This document shows, in pieces, positions 45,821 to 55,371 of a stretch of DNA of 64,000 nt. Location: NCBI RefSeq assembly GCF_000733775.1, contig NZ_JPOE01000002.1, positions 1,674,001 to 1,738,000 of the forward strand, read 5' to 3'. Below the pieces are notes generated by a model. The model did no database searches. It was given only the letters and a program-made list of their open reading frames with translations, and was not told the DNA's origin. A program made the translations under genes and the position numbers. This stretch comes from Thiomonas sp. FB-Cd. GTDB taxonomy: Bacteria > Pseudomonadota > Gammaproteobacteria > Burkholderiales > Burkholderiaceae_C. Each line of letters opens with the position of its first letter. Positions within the stretch are counted from its first letter, which is position 1.

Positions 45821-45856
45821 GCTTGGGCCGGTGGCGCATGCACCACCGGCCCAAGC
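45821..45856. repeat. Strong 13-bp hairpin after the LivK-type gene
   Basis: A perfect 13-bp inverted repeat, GCTTGGGCCGGTG at 45821-45833 with its complement at 45844-45856, encloses a 10-nt loop. It begins 12 bp after the stop codon and precedes the U-rich terminator, so it probably protects the mRNA 3' end or assists termination. Confidence 0.85.
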
Positions 45857-45867
45857 GTGTAGCGGCT

Positions 45868-47004
45868 TTACTTCACGGATTCGACCGCAACCACCTTCTT
45901 CACGCCATTGTCGAACGTCGACAGGGTGATGGTCGGAGCAGCCAAATTGCCGTCAGCTTCGAAATGGATGTCCTTCTTGGTGACGCCGTTATAGTCGATC
46001 TTCTGAATGAAGGGCAGATATTTCGCCGGATCGACGGAATTGGCCTTCATCATGGCGTGCGCCAAAACCATCGTCCCATCATAGGAATAGGGCGAATAGA
46101 TCTGGAACGCGCTTGCCCCGAATTCGGCGTCATAACGCTTCTTCCATGCATCGCCACCAGGCATTTGCGAGATGGGCGAGCCGCCCTCGGCGCAGATGGT
46201 GATGTTGGCTGCGTCGCCAGCCAGCTTGGCCAGCTCGGGCGCGCAAATGCCATCGCCACCCATGAACTTGGCCTTGATGCCGAGCTGCTGGATCTGACGC
46301 AGCATGGGGCCGGCTTGGCTATACATGCCGCCATAGAAAATGACGTCGGGATTCATCGACTTGATCTTGGTCAGGATGGCCGAAAAATCCGTGGCCTTAT
46401 CGTTCGTGAACTCCCGATCGAGCACCTTCAGGCCGTCCTTCTTGGCCGTTTTGCTGAACACGTCGGCAACGCCTTGGCCGTAGGCCGTACGGTCGTCGAT
46501 CACAGCCACGGTCTTCGCCTTGAGTTCCGTCTTGGCGTAGTTGGCCAAGCCGGCGCCAAGTGCGTTGTCATTGGCAATGATGCGGAAGAAGGTCTTGAAG
46601 CCCTGCTGGGCGATCTTCGGATCGGTGGACGACGGCGTAATGTCCGGAATGCCCGCGTTGTTGTAAATCCGTGACGCTGGGTACGTGCAACCGGAGTTCA
46701 GGTGGCCCACGACGCCATTGACTTTTTCGTCCACGAACTTCTGTGCGATCGTCGTCGCCTGCTTCGGGTCCGCCTGGTCATCCTGAGCGTCGATTTTCCA
46801 GACCACCTTCTTGCCGCCGATCACGATGTTCTGCTTGTTCAGATCGTTGATGGCCATGCGCACACCATTGGTGTTGTCCTGGCCAAACGAAGCCTGCGGC
46901 CCGGACATCGGCGCTGCGCTGCCGATGGTTACGGTCACGTCGTCCGCCGCATACGCGGTGCCAATTGCCAGGGACAAGCCCAGAAGGGCATATTTCAGCT
47001 TCAT
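45868..47004 (-). CDS. livK: Branched-chain amino acid-type ABC transporter substrate-binding protein
   Basis: This 378-residue periplasmic binding protein has a Sec signal (residues 1-19, cleaved after GTAYA). It has a Leu/Ile/Val-binding-protein fold (VTIGSAAPMSGPQASFGQD, VVGHLNSGCTYPASRIYNNAGI, FFRIIANDNALG, YGGMYSQAGPML). GGAGG lies before the start. No permease or ATPase genes are adjacent, so it works with a transporter encoded elsewhere; solitary copies with strong terminators are often highly expressed. Ligand specificity is not certain. Confidence 0.92.
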   Translation of the reverse strand: MKLKYALLGLSLAIGTAYAADDVTVTIGSAAPMSGPQASFGQDNTNGVRMAINDLNKQNIVIGGKKVVWKIDAQDDQADPKQATTIAQKFVDEKVNGVVGHLNSGCTYPASRIYNNAGIPDITPSSTDPKIAQQGFKTFFRIIANDNALGAGLANYAKTELKAKTVAVIDDRTAYGQGVADVFSKTAKKDGLKVLDREFTNDKATDFSAILTKIKSMNPDVIFYGGMYSQAGPMLRQIQQLGIKAKFMGGDGICAPELAKLAGDAANITICAEGGSPISQMPGGDAWKKRYDAEFGASAFQIYSPYSYDGTMVLAHAMMKANSVDPAKYLPFIQKIDYNGVTKKDIHFEADGNLAAPTITLSTFDNGVKKVVAVESVK

Positions 47005-47298
47005 AAATGAGCCTCCAGAAAGGATATAAAAGTAGCTTTAAGTCGGGAATTCCCAACGGAGGCATACGTTAACGGAAACAAGCTGAAATGAACAGAGCAA
47101 TTTCGCGCCATGTTGCACCCTTTCGAAACCCCCGGAGACCGGGGCTTGCGCGGCCAACGTGCCCAGCTTACATGGAGGCGCGTGAGGTCGCAGGCAACAT
47201 CGGTAGCGACCGTTCGTTACAAAACTTGCAGATCAACAGAAACTTTTCTTCCACGCGCCGTATGCGCAAACCAACACTCGCACAGCCACCGATTGTGT
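47005..47298. other. Upstream region of the LivK-type gene
   Basis: About 290 bp that must hold the promoter of the minus-strand binding-protein gene. I see no gene and no promoter hexamers I would defend. Confidence 0.4.
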
Positions 47299-47796
47299 TC
47301 AGGGCTGTGCTTTTGAGGTTGGCGCCAGCACCGCGTCCACGGCCGCATGGGCCAAGTCGAGCAATGCAGGCTGGAGTTCGATGGCCAACTCTCGGGCGAG
47401 ATCATCGACCTTGTGAGCCAGCAAATCCCGGATCTGCAATTCAAGTTCGCGACCCAGGCGCTGCGCCAGATCGGCCTGCAACTGTTCCTGAAGCCGCGGC
47501 ACGCCAGCCGCGATCTGGGCGCGCAGGTGCGCAGCGACGACCTCATCTGGCCAACCACTTTGGAGCCAGTCGATTTCGGGCTTCAGGATCTCGCGTCGCG
47601 CTGCAGACTGCGAGATGGGGGACGCGGTTACCCCAGCCGATGGCGAAAACCCTGGTGCGACAGGGTTCAGTGCGCTCGCAGGGTGCTTCTCCTCGTCGGC
47701 TTGGCCCGCAATCACTGGCGACAAACAGGCGGGAGCCTCCTCGCCGTCGATGATGTCCGTCAAGACCGGCAGACGATCGGGAATTACGGGTGTCAT
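47299..47796 (-). CDS. DUF2486-like hypothetical protein
   Basis: This 165-residue protein of unknown function begins MTPVIPDRLPVLTDII, typical of the small Burkholderiales DUF2486-type proteins encoded beside holC. The N-terminal half looks disordered. The C-terminal half is an amphipathic helical region rich in Ala, Leu and Gln (LRAQIAAGVPRLQEQLQ onward) that may be a coiled coil. It overlaps holC by ATGA. Confidence 0.7.
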   Translation of the reverse strand: MTPVIPDRLPVLTDIIDGEEAPACLSPVIAGQADEEKHPASALNPVAPGFSPSAGVTASPISQSAARREILKPEIDWLQSGWPDEVVAAHLRAQIAAGVPRLQEQLQADLAQRLGRELELQIRDLLAHKVDDLARELAIELQPALLDLAHAAVDAVLAPTSKAQP

Positions 47797-48215
47797 ACAT
47801 CAACCTCCATGGTCGCGGGCTCGCAACCCCCACTCCGATAAGCGCGAAAGCGCTCGCGCCCGGCCTGCTTTTCAGCCGGCGTTGCACCAACCACTTCGAT
47901 GACTCGGGGCAGCGCCCGCCAGCCCCCGGCAGATGCCGCCGCAAGATTGACCAGACAATCACGCTCGCCAAAACGGGACACATCGGCCTCGTCGGTCAGC
48001 ACGATCGGGGTACGCGCCTCGAGCGGGTCCCCGGCTCGGCAATGCGGGAGGAAATCGAGCTGGGAAAAGGTCCACAGCCGCGCGTCCAGCGTATCGACCA
48101 GAGCCGGATCGACACGGACGACAAGTCTGGCCCCCTTCCCTGCCGCGACTCGCAAAAGACCGCAGACATAGGCCAAGGGGTCAGCCACGCCGACGCGGAA
48201 CTCCACTTGCGTCAT
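47793..48215 (-). CDS. holC: DNA polymerase III chi subunit
   Basis: This 140-residue clamp-loader accessory subunit links the loader to single-strand-binding protein. It starts MTQVEFRVGVADPLAYVCGLLR and has LWTFSQLDFLPHC and PIVLTDEAD, all typical of HolC. The start at 48215 forms an ATGA overlap with pepA, the usual pepA-holC pairing. Confidence 0.92.
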   Translation of the reverse strand: MTQVEFRVGVADPLAYVCGLLRVAAGKGARLVVRVDPALVDTLDARLWTFSQLDFLPHCRAGDPLEARTPIVLTDEADVSRFGERDCLVNLAAASAGGWRALPRVIEVVGATPAEKQAGRERFRAYRSGGCEPATMEVDV

Positions 48216-49690
48216 GCCTTGTTGTCCGGCTCGACGGTTCCGAGCAAATACCGCACGAGCAGCGGCACGGGGCGACCGGTCGCGCCCTTGGCCGCGCCAC
48301 TCTTCCAGGCTGTGCCTGCGATGTCCAGATGGGCCCAGCGGTAGTCCTTTGCAAAACGCTGCAGGAAGCAGGCCGCCGTAATGCTCCCCGCCGCACGACC
48401 GGCAACATTGGCGACGTCGGCGAAATGCGTCTTGAGCCCGTCTGCATAATCGTCGCCCAGGGGCATGCGCCAGCAACTGTCGTGAGCCAGTTTTCCCGCC
48501 TTGAGCAAAGATTCAGCCAGCGCGTCGTCCGGGCTGAACAAGCCGCTGTGCACGTGCCCGAGTGCGATGACGCAGGCTCCGGTGAGTGTGGCCACATCCA
48601 CCACGCTGGCGGGCTTGAAGCGCTCGGCGTACGTCAGCGCATCGCACAGAATCAGACGACCTTCGGCATCGGTATTCAGGATCTCGATGGTTTGCCCTGA
48701 CATGCTGGTGACCACGTCGCCCGGTTTGACTGCGCGCCCCCCGGGCATATTCTCGGTCGCCGGAATCAGGCCCACCAAATTAAGCTTCGGCCTCAGGCGG
48801 GCGATCGCCTCAAACGCACCCAGCACTGCGGCAGCACCCGACATGTCGAATTTCATCTCGTCCATCTCGGCAGCTGGCTTGATCGAGATGCCGCCCGTAT
48901 CGAACGTCACGCCCTTGCCCACCAGGACGTGCGGCGCATCCTTGCGGCCGGCACCGTCGTAGCGCAGCACGATGAAACGCAGCGGCTGATGCGATCCTTG
49001 AGCCACGGCAAGCAAAGCGCCCATCTTCAGCCGCTCGATGCTGGTGCGGGTCAACACCTCCACCTTGATTCCGTGGCGCTTGCCCAGATCCTGCGCGACC
49101 TTGGCAAGATGAGAAGGCGTGCAATAGTTGGCTGGCAAGTTGGCCAGGTTGCGTGTGAGCTCCACGCCCGCCTGAACGGCTTCAGCCCGCCCAAGCGCGG
49201 CTTTGAGTGTTGCCGCCTGGCGTGCGTGGCGTGACAGCAGATGCACGGCCTCGACCTTATAGGCCTTGGCGGGCTCGGGTTTGCGGGTCGCGGTGTATCG
49301 GTAGGCCGCATCTCCAAAGGCGCTCGGGACCAAGTCTGCCAGGCTCTGCTCCCCGTCGGCGGCAAGCAGATGGACCTGGTGGGCCCCAAGTGGCTTGAGC
49401 GCGCCGGCTGCGGCCTGCACCGCCTTGAGCCAGCCGGCTTGATCGACCGGCGCTGCACCCAGACCCACGAGCACGAGCCGCTTGGCTGCAAGCCCGGCGG
49501 GACGGCTACGCGTATAGGTGGCGCCCAGGCTGCCATTGAAGTCGCCGTCCTGCGCGGCTTCAGCGGCGATCTGGTCGACGGCATCGGCCTCGACCAAACC
49601 GCAGGACGTGCCGGGCTGGTGCACAAAGACGACGAGGGCATCAGTCTTTAAGGCGGCCAAAGCTTTCAGGGGGGCTATGCTAAATTTCAT
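48212..49690 (-). CDS. pepA: Leucyl aminopeptidase (M17)
   Basis: This 492-residue dizinc aminopeptidase removes N-terminal residues and in some species binds DNA. The catalytic signature NTDAEGRL is present, as are GKGVTFDTGGISIKP, DMSGAAAVLG and MPGGRAVKPGD. The start at 49690 (MKFSIAPLKAL) is the conserved N-terminus; the upstream extension lacks homology. It is divergent from lptF. Confidence 0.96.
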   Translation of the reverse strand: MKFSIAPLKALAALKTDALVVFVHQPGTSCGLVEADAVDQIAAEAAQDGDFNGSLGATYTRSRPAGLAAKRLVLVGLGAAPVDQAGWLKAVQAAAGALKPLGAHQVHLLAADGEQSLADLVPSAFGDAAYRYTATRKPEPAKAYKVEAVHLLSRHARQAATLKAALGRAEAVQAGVELTRNLANLPANYCTPSHLAKVAQDLGKRHGIKVEVLTRTSIERLKMGALLAVAQGSHQPLRFIVLRYDGAGRKDAPHVLVGKGVTFDTGGISIKPAAEMDEMKFDMSGAAAVLGAFEAIARLRPKLNLVGLIPATENMPGGRAVKPGDVVTSMSGQTIEILNTDAEGRLILCDALTYAERFKPASVVDVATLTGACVIALGHVHSGLFSPDDALAESLLKAGKLAHDSCWRMPLGDDYADGLKTHFADVANVAGRAAGSITAACFLQRFAKDYRWAHLDIAGTAWKSGAAKGATGRPVPLLVRYLLGTVEPDNKA

Positions 49691-49832
49691 AAGGGCTCCA
49701 GATGACGCTTTCATTATTCCACCGAGCCCACGCAAGCGTGCCGCCACACACGAATGCGACTACTGCGTGTACCCTCTGCGTGAACATTTCGCACACGCTT
49801 CGTGCACCTGATTGATCCTTTGCCCTCCGCTG

Positions 49833-50987
49833 ATGTTGTTGGACACCTCCCTGCGCCGCGAAATGGCCCGCAATTTCGGCGGCAGCTTCACCGTGTTGTT
49901 CTCGGTGGTGCTCACCCTCATGCTCATCCGCATCCTCGGCCAGGCGTCGGAAGGGCAGGCCAATCCTCAGGATCTGTTCCTGCTTATCGGTCTGGCAAGT
50001 CTGAGCTATCTGCAATTCATCCTGGGCCTGGCGCTGTTCATTGCGGTCCTCATGAGCTTCTCGCGCATGCATCGCGACTCGGAAATGGTGATTTGGTCGG
50101 GTGCGGGCGTGGCACCCCTGAAGTTTTTTGGCACGACGTTGCGCTTTTCCGCGCCGGTCATCCTGGCCATCGCGCTGCTGACCCTCATCGCCTGGCCTTG
50201 GGCCAACCAGCAAAATGCGGCCCTGCGCGAACGTTTCGAGCAGCGATCCGATCTGTCGCGCGTTGCGCCCGGTCAATTTCGCCAGTCCGCTTCAGGGCAG
50301 CGCGTTTTTTTCATTGGCAAAGGCGCCAACGCCCAGGGTCTCGCTCGCAACATCTTCATCCGCGACAAGGGCAACGGCAAGGAGACGATCACCCTGGCGC
50401 AGTCGGCCAAATTGCAGAACCATGACGGTTCGCGCTATCTGATGCTTGACAGCGGCCACCGCTACACCCACACGCCCGGGCAAGCCGATTACCAGATCAC
50501 CGGGTTTTCACAAATGGGCATACGCCTTTCGGCCATCGCCGCGCCACCGTCCGCAGCGTCAACGTTACCTGAGGCGGCACGCCTGGCCAACACCCCCAGC
50601 CGGGAGATCTCCACCCTGACCCTGGCCATGTCCCACATACCCGCCTGGCTCGGCGAGCTGTCATGGCGCATTGGCGTACCGATCTCCACGGTGCTTCTGG
50701 TTTTCATGGCCATTCCACTTTCCGCCACGAATCCCAGGGCAGGCCGCGCGTTGCAGCTCATCATGGCCATCCTCATCTACCTCACCTATTTGAACTTTCT
50801 CAACGCCGCGCAGGGGTGGATCGACCAGGGAAAGCTGAGCCTGGGTGCGGCACTGCTTATTTTGCATGGCACAGCTGCGTTCGTGCTGATCGCCCTTGCC
50901 TTCTACAAGGGACTGCTGACTTGGCGGCGCGGCCTCCAAGCGCGACCCTCGGCCAACCGATTGCAAGGGCCGACAGCGTCACACTGA
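49833..50987 (+). CDS. lptF: LPS export permease LptF
   Basis: This 384-residue inner-membrane subunit of the LptB2FG transporter extracts LPS for export. Hydrophobic segments near residues 17-37, 50-70 and 90-115 and in the last 110 residues flank a periplasmic beta-jellyroll domain. The start is ATG 49833 (MLLDTSLRREMARNF), matching the family; an upstream TTG is less likely. lptG follows 12 bp later. Confidence 0.95.
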   Translation: MLLDTSLRREMARNFGGSFTVLFSVVLTLMLIRILGQASEGQANPQDLFLLIGLASLSYLQFILGLALFIAVLMSFSRMHRDSEMVIWSGAGVAPLKFFGTTLRFSAPVILAIALLTLIAWPWANQQNAALRERFEQRSDLSRVAPGQFRQSASGQRVFFIGKGANAQGLARNIFIRDKGNGKETITLAQSAKLQNHDGSRYLMLDSGHRYTHTPGQADYQITGFSQMGIRLSAIAAPPSAASTLPEAARLANTPSREISTLTLAMSHIPAWLGELSWRIGVPISTVLLVFMAIPLSATNPRAGRALQLIMAILIYLTYLNFLNAAQGWIDQGKLSLGAALLILHGTAAFVLIALAFYKGLLTWRRGLQARPSANRLQGPTASH

Positions 50988-50999
50988 ACCTCGGCCACC

Positions 51000-52097
51000 A
51001 TGCGTACCCTGCGGCGTTACCTATTCCTGCAAATCGCGGCCGCCAGCGGCATCGTGCTGGTGGTGTTTCTCGGCTTGCTGTTTTTCCTTGATGTGATCAA
51101 CGAACTCAGCAATGCGGGAGCCACGCCTGCGCTGGGCCACATCCTGGTCATGGTCGCACTGCAACTGCCCAGTCGAGCCTATGAGCTGTTGCCGATCGCG
51201 GGGCTCACTGGCACGGTGTATGTGCTGGCCAGCCTTGCAGCCTCGAGCGAATTCACCGTCATGCGCATGTCGGGCCTGGGCCCGCGCCGCGCGCTCTTGG
51301 AATTGTTGGGACTCGGGCTGGTGTTCGCCGCGCTGATCTTTGCACTGGGTGAATTCGCCGCACCACGCGCCGAGCGTATTGCTGCGACATTGCAAGCCAA
51401 GGCCCAGGGCGGACAGTTTGGCACCCAACTCAGCTCGGGGCTTTGGCTTCGTAACCGCCAAGACGGGCAGAACGATCAGATGATCAATATTGGCAGTGTG
51501 TCGGCGGGGGGTGAATTGCGCGACGTGCACATCTATAAGCTCGACAGCGCCGCGCATCTCGTCGAGACCGTGCATGCCGCCGCAGCCGTCTATCGCAGTG
51601 GGGGGACTTGGCTGCTGCGGCGGGTCACTTCGATTAGCCTGCCAACCCAGTCTGGCGAAGCCTTGCAGATCCGGCACACGGCGGAATTGCCCTGGCGCAC
51701 CGCAATGTCGCCCACGGTACTCAACGTCCTTCTCCTCAGCCCGGAAAATATGTCAGTCGTCGATCTATGGCGCTACATCGACCATCTGCAGGCAAACGGC
51801 CAGGCTGTCCAGCGTGACGAAATTGCGCTGTGGCGCAAGCTCCTCTACCCCCTGAGCGCCGTGGTGATGATGATGCTCGCCTTACCCTTTGCCTATCTCC
51901 ACGCGCGCTCCGGTCAGATCAGCTGGAAGGTATTCGGTGGCATCATGCTGGGCATCAGCTTCATTCTCATGAACACCCTGACATCCAGGCTGGGCTTGGT
52001 GGCGAGTTGGCCCACTTGGGTTGCCGCCGCGCTGCCCTACCTTCTCTACGGCTCGGCAGCGCTCGTGTTTTTCGTCTGGCGCGTGCAATATCGCTGA
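51000..52097 (+). CDS. lptG: LPS export permease LptG
   Basis: This 365-residue partner of LptF in the LPS extraction complex starts MRTLRRYLFLQIAAASG and has FVFFLDVINEL-type first helix residues, PSRAYELLPIAGLTGTVY and the MRMSGLGPRR coupling-helix region. Membrane helices at both ends enclose the periplasmic domain. It forms a two-gene unit with lptF. Confidence 0.95.
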   Translation: MRTLRRYLFLQIAAASGIVLVVFLGLLFFLDVINELSNAGATPALGHILVMVALQLPSRAYELLPIAGLTGTVYVLASLAASSEFTVMRMSGLGPRRALLELLGLGLVFAALIFALGEFAAPRAERIAATLQAKAQGGQFGTQLSSGLWLRNRQDGQNDQMINIGSVSAGGELRDVHIYKLDSAAHLVETVHAAAAVYRSGGTWLLRRVTSISLPTQSGEALQIRHTAELPWRTAMSPTVLNVLLLSPENMSVVDLWRYIDHLQANGQAVQRDEIALWRKLLYPLSAVVMMMLALPFAYLHARSGQISWKVFGGIMLGISFILMNTLTSRLGLVASWPTWVAAALPYLLYGSAALVFFVWRVQYR

Positions 52098-52131
52098 AGA
52101 CACTTCAAGACGCTGAGTCGACCATCGGACC

Positions 52132-53076
52132 ATGAACCTTCATCAGTTCCGCTTCCTGCAGGAAGCCGTGCGCCGCAATTTCAACCTCACCGAGGCTGCG
52201 CGCGCCTTGTTCACCTCGCAGCCGGGTGTGTCCAAGGCCATCATCGAGCTTGAAGACGAGCTGGGGGTCGAGATTTTCAGCCGCCACGGCAAACGCATTC
52301 GCAAGCTCACCGCCCCCGGCGAGGAGGTGCTGCGCAGCGTCGATGTGATTTTGCGCGAAGTGAACAACCTCAAGCGCATCGGCCAGAACTATGCCGCGCA
52401 GGACAGCGGGGCGCTCACCATCGCGGCCACCCACACCCAGGCCCGCTACCGCCTACCGCACGTGATCGCTGAATTCCGCCGGCGCTTTCCGCGTGTTCAG
52501 GTTCACATGCTGCAAGGCAACCCCGATCAAGTCGCGCACGCCGTGTTGGAAGAACGCGCCGATTTGGGCTTGGCGACAGAAAGCCTGGCAGAACACGCCG
52601 ATCTCATCAGTCTGCCGTGCTACGAATGGCAGCATCTGGTGGTGACACCCCTGAACCATCCGCTGGCCGACCTCCCGGATCTTTCGCTCGCCGAGCTTGC
52701 GCGCTACCCCATCGTGACATACGACCCTGCGTTCACGGGTCGTCGACGCATCGACCACGCATTCGCCCAGCACGGTCTGCAGCCCGATATCGTGCTCGAG
52801 GCCATCGATTCGGACGTGCTCAAGACCTATGTGGAGTTGGAGCTGGGCGTGGGGTTGATCGCAGAGATGGCATTCAACCCGGAGCGAGACACGCAATTGC
52901 GTGCGCGCCCGGCGGGACATCTGTTCGGTCATAACCTCACGCGCGTGGCATTCAAGCGGGGCGTTTACCAGCGCGGTTTCGTCTACGTCCTCACTGAACT
53001 GCTCTCGCAACGCTTGTCGCGCAAACTGGTGGAACAGGTTTTGCGCGGTGAAACCAGCCCGGATTTTTCCATTTAA
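52132..53076 (+). CDS. cysB: LysR-type regulator CysB
   Basis: This 314-residue transcriptional regulator controls sulfate assimilation and cysteine biosynthesis. Its N-terminal helix-turn-helix is LTEAARALFTSQPGVSKAI. The effector domain has the CysB-type GALTIAATHTQARYRLP, in which Thr residues bind sulfate or N-acetylserine. It is located after lptG as in many Burkholderiales. No sulfate-assimilation genes are adjacent in this window. Confidence 0.94.
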   Translation: MNLHQFRFLQEAVRRNFNLTEAARALFTSQPGVSKAIIELEDELGVEIFSRHGKRIRKLTAPGEEVLRSVDVILREVNNLKRIGQNYAAQDSGALTIAATHTQARYRLPHVIAEFRRRFPRVQVHMLQGNPDQVAHAVLEERADLGLATESLAEHADLISLPCYEWQHLVVTPLNHPLADLPDLSLAELARYPIVTYDPAFTGRRRIDHAFAQHGLQPDIVLEAIDSDVLKTYVELELGVGLIAEMAFNPERDTQLRARPAGHLFGHNLTRVAFKRGVYQRGFVYVLTELLSQRLSRKLVEQVLRGETSPDFSI

Positions 53077-53109
53077 CGCCGCTTGCACTTCGCCCGAAGG
53101 CCACCAGCA

Positions 53110-54294
53110 ATGTCCACAGTCGAATCCGTCCCTGTGATCTCCCGCAGTCCCGCCCTGCATAGTCGCTTGCCTCACGTGGGCACCACGATTTTCACCGTGA
53201 TGTCCGCCTTGGCACAGCAGTGCGGCGCGATCAACCTGGGGCAGGGTTTTCCCGATTTCGACCCTGACCCCGAACTGGTCAATGCAGTGACTGCCGCAAT
53301 GCGCGCTGGGCACAACCAGTACCCGCCAATGGCGGGCCTGCCGGGCTTGCGTGAAGCCCTGGCCGACAAGATCTCAGCCCTCCACGGCAACCGATACGAC
53401 CCCGCTGAGGAAATCACGATCACTGCGGGGGCAACGCAGGCGCTGCTCACCGCCATTCTGGCCGTGGTCCATCCGGGCGATGAAGTCATCATCCTCACAC
53501 CAGCCTACGACAGCTACGCGCCAGCGATCGAGCTGGCCGGAGGCGTGCCCGTCTTCGTCCCTCTGGCTGCGGACTTCCGTCCTGACTTCGCTGCGATCGC
53601 GGCAGCCCTGACTTCGCGCACGCGTGCCATCCTGGTCAACTCGCCCCACAATCCCAGCGGCCGGGTGTGGAGCGCTGCCGACATGCGGCGCTTGGCTGCG
53701 TTGCTCGCTCCCACGGATACCCTGCTGATTGCCGATGAGGTGTATGAGCACATGGTGTTCGACGGCACCATGCACCAAAGTGCTGCCGCGTTTGCGGAGC
53801 TTGCCCAGCGCAGTTTCGTGGTCTCGAGTTTCGGGAAGACCTACCATGCCACGGGCTGGAAAGTGGGTATGGTGGCGGCGCCGCGCACCCTCATGCGTGA
53901 ATTCCGCAAGGTGCACCAGTTCAACGTGTTCACGGTCAACACGCCGATGCAGGCGGGACTGGCACATTACCTGCGCACACGGCCCGACGCACACCTAAAC
54001 CTGTCCGCCTTTTACCAAGCCAAACGCGACCGTTTCCGCTCGGGGTTGGCCGCCACGAGGCTAAGCTTGCTGCCTTGCGAGGGCACATATTTCCAGTGCG
54101 TGGACTACTCCGCTCTGGATGAGCGGTCTGAGGCCGAGTTCTGCGAGTGGCTAACGCGGGACGTGGGCGTCGCGGCGATTCCGTTGACGGCATTCGAACC
54201 CGCACCGAACGCGGCGCGCCGCTGCGTTCGCTTTTGCTTTGCCAAGCGTGAGGCCACACTTGACATGGCGCTGGATCGGCTGGCCAAGCTCTGA
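53110..54294 (+). CDS. Class I/II PLP-dependent aminotransferase (methionine aminotransferase-like)
   Basis: This 394-residue fold-type I aminotransferase resembles E. coli YbdL. It has NLGQGFPDFDP, GATQALLTAILA, NSPHNPSGRV, IADEVYEHMVF and the PLP-lysine motif SFGKTYHATGWKVG. YbdL-type enzymes prefer methionine, phenylalanine and histidine with keto acids. The start at 53110 (MSTVES) with GAAGG upstream is preferred over an upstream TTG. It follows cysB by 33 bp and may be co-transcribed. Confidence 0.9.
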   Translation: MSTVESVPVISRSPALHSRLPHVGTTIFTVMSALAQQCGAINLGQGFPDFDPDPELVNAVTAAMRAGHNQYPPMAGLPGLREALADKISALHGNRYDPAEEITITAGATQALLTAILAVVHPGDEVIILTPAYDSYAPAIELAGGVPVFVPLAADFRPDFAAIAAALTSRTRAILVNSPHNPSGRVWSAADMRRLAALLAPTDTLLIADEVYEHMVFDGTMHQSAAAFAELAQRSFVVSSFGKTYHATGWKVGMVAAPRTLMREFRKVHQFNVFTVNTPMQAGLAHYLRTRPDAHLNLSAFYQAKRDRFRSGLAATRLSLLPCEGTYFQCVDYSALDERSEAEFCEWLTRDVGVAAIPLTAFEPAPNAARRCVRFCFAKREATLDMALDRLAKL

Positions 54295-54436
54295 TCACAT
54301 GGCCGGTGATTCTCCTCGCGAGGCTGTGGGGTCGCCGCGCGGTCAGTTGCCGATTTCGTGAGCGATTTTGTAAAAATGGCGCTTCGGCGCCTAAAACCCA
54401 GCGCTCCCCCACACCTCGCCTGCACAACCGAAGCCG

Positions 54437-55174
54437 ATGTCCCCTCATTCGATGAACACGCCTGATCCAGGCGCCCGGGTCAGCATCCTGAACCTGCAAC
54501 TCGGCACGGCAAATAGCGTGATGACGCCGGCAATGGCACATGCGGGCATCGAAGCTCTGTCCACCGCGTTGCGCGATCCTGATATCCGGGTCATCGTCCT
54601 CACAGGCAGCGACGAGCAGTTCTGTCTCGGCGTTGGGGAGCAGACCAGGGGTGTTGCCGGCGCCGCACCGGCTCCTGCCGACACTGATGTCGCCTTCATC
54701 GACGCGTTGCACGACTGGTTGCTGGCGCTTCACGACAGCGACAAACCCGTCATCGCCGCAGTTGAAGGCGAGGCGCGAGGCGCAGGCCTGGCGCTTGCGC
54801 TGGCCTGCGACCTCATCGTTGCATCGCGCAACGCGCAATTCAGCTTGCCGGTTGCAGCACAACTATCCGGCCAAAGCGCAGGAGCGCTATGGTTTGCTGC
54901 GCAAAGGCTCGCGGCGCCGTCGTTGCTGAGCGAGCTGCTCCTGCTGGACACAGCGCTCGCGGGGGAACGCGCGCATCAGCTGGGCCTTGTTTGCCGTCTC
55001 GCCGATCCCGGTCTCGCCTTGCAAGATGCAGTCCAACTCGCCGAAGGCATGGCACGACACGCCCCGACAAGCTTTGCGGTGCTGAAGCAACAGATCCTGG
55101 ACGTTGCCGCGAGGCCCCTGCACGAGGCGCTCAGCGACGAGCGCAACCGCTGGCTCCAGTCGAATGCCTATTGA
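54437..55174 (+). CDS. Crotonase (enoyl-CoA hydratase/isomerase) family protein
   Basis: This 245-residue crotonase-fold protein has the oxyanion-hole segment KPVIAAVEGEARGAGLALAL and the helix NAQFSLPVAA. The two glutamates used by classical hydratases are not seen: the first position is Val in SLPV, and no Glu falls at the expected second position. It may be an isomerase, a thioesterase-like member or a non-hydratase. The start could also be the Met five codons downstream. It is monocistronic, upstream of a tnpB insertion. Confidence 0.82.
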   Translation: MSPHSMNTPDPGARVSILNLQLGTANSVMTPAMAHAGIEALSTALRDPDIRVIVLTGSDEQFCLGVGEQTRGVAGAAPAPADTDVAFIDALHDWLLALHDSDKPVIAAVEGEARGAGLALALACDLIVASRNAQFSLPVAAQLSGQSAGALWFAAQRLAAPSLLSELLLLDTALAGERAHQLGLVCRLADPGLALQDAVQLAEGMARHAPTSFAVLKQQILDVAARPLHEALSDERNRWLQSNAY

Positions 55175-55371
55175 CCGGAATGCGCGACGCACCTCTGTCG
55201 TGTCACGCCATCACGATTTCTGCCCATCCCCCCCTGAACAAATGCCCGCGCATTCCCCTTCCTCGCCCGGCCCGACGCACAGCGTCGCTCAGGCGAAGCC
55301 GTCCGGGCAGGAGGGGGTCAAGCGGGCGGGTTTCGCTTGTTGTTCCTTGCGAGGCTGGATAAAATACCAGC
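55175..55371. other. Left flank of the tnpB element
   Basis: Non-coding sequence between the crotonase gene and tnpB. GGATAAAATACCAGC just before the tnpB start is the typical left-end sequence of such elements and holds a -10-like TAAAAT. The exact left boundary of the element cannot be fixed by eye. Confidence 0.5.

Noticed and set aside
52453..53313. 286-codon minus-strand frame over cysB
   Set aside because: It is antisense to a clear LysR regulator and has no domain.
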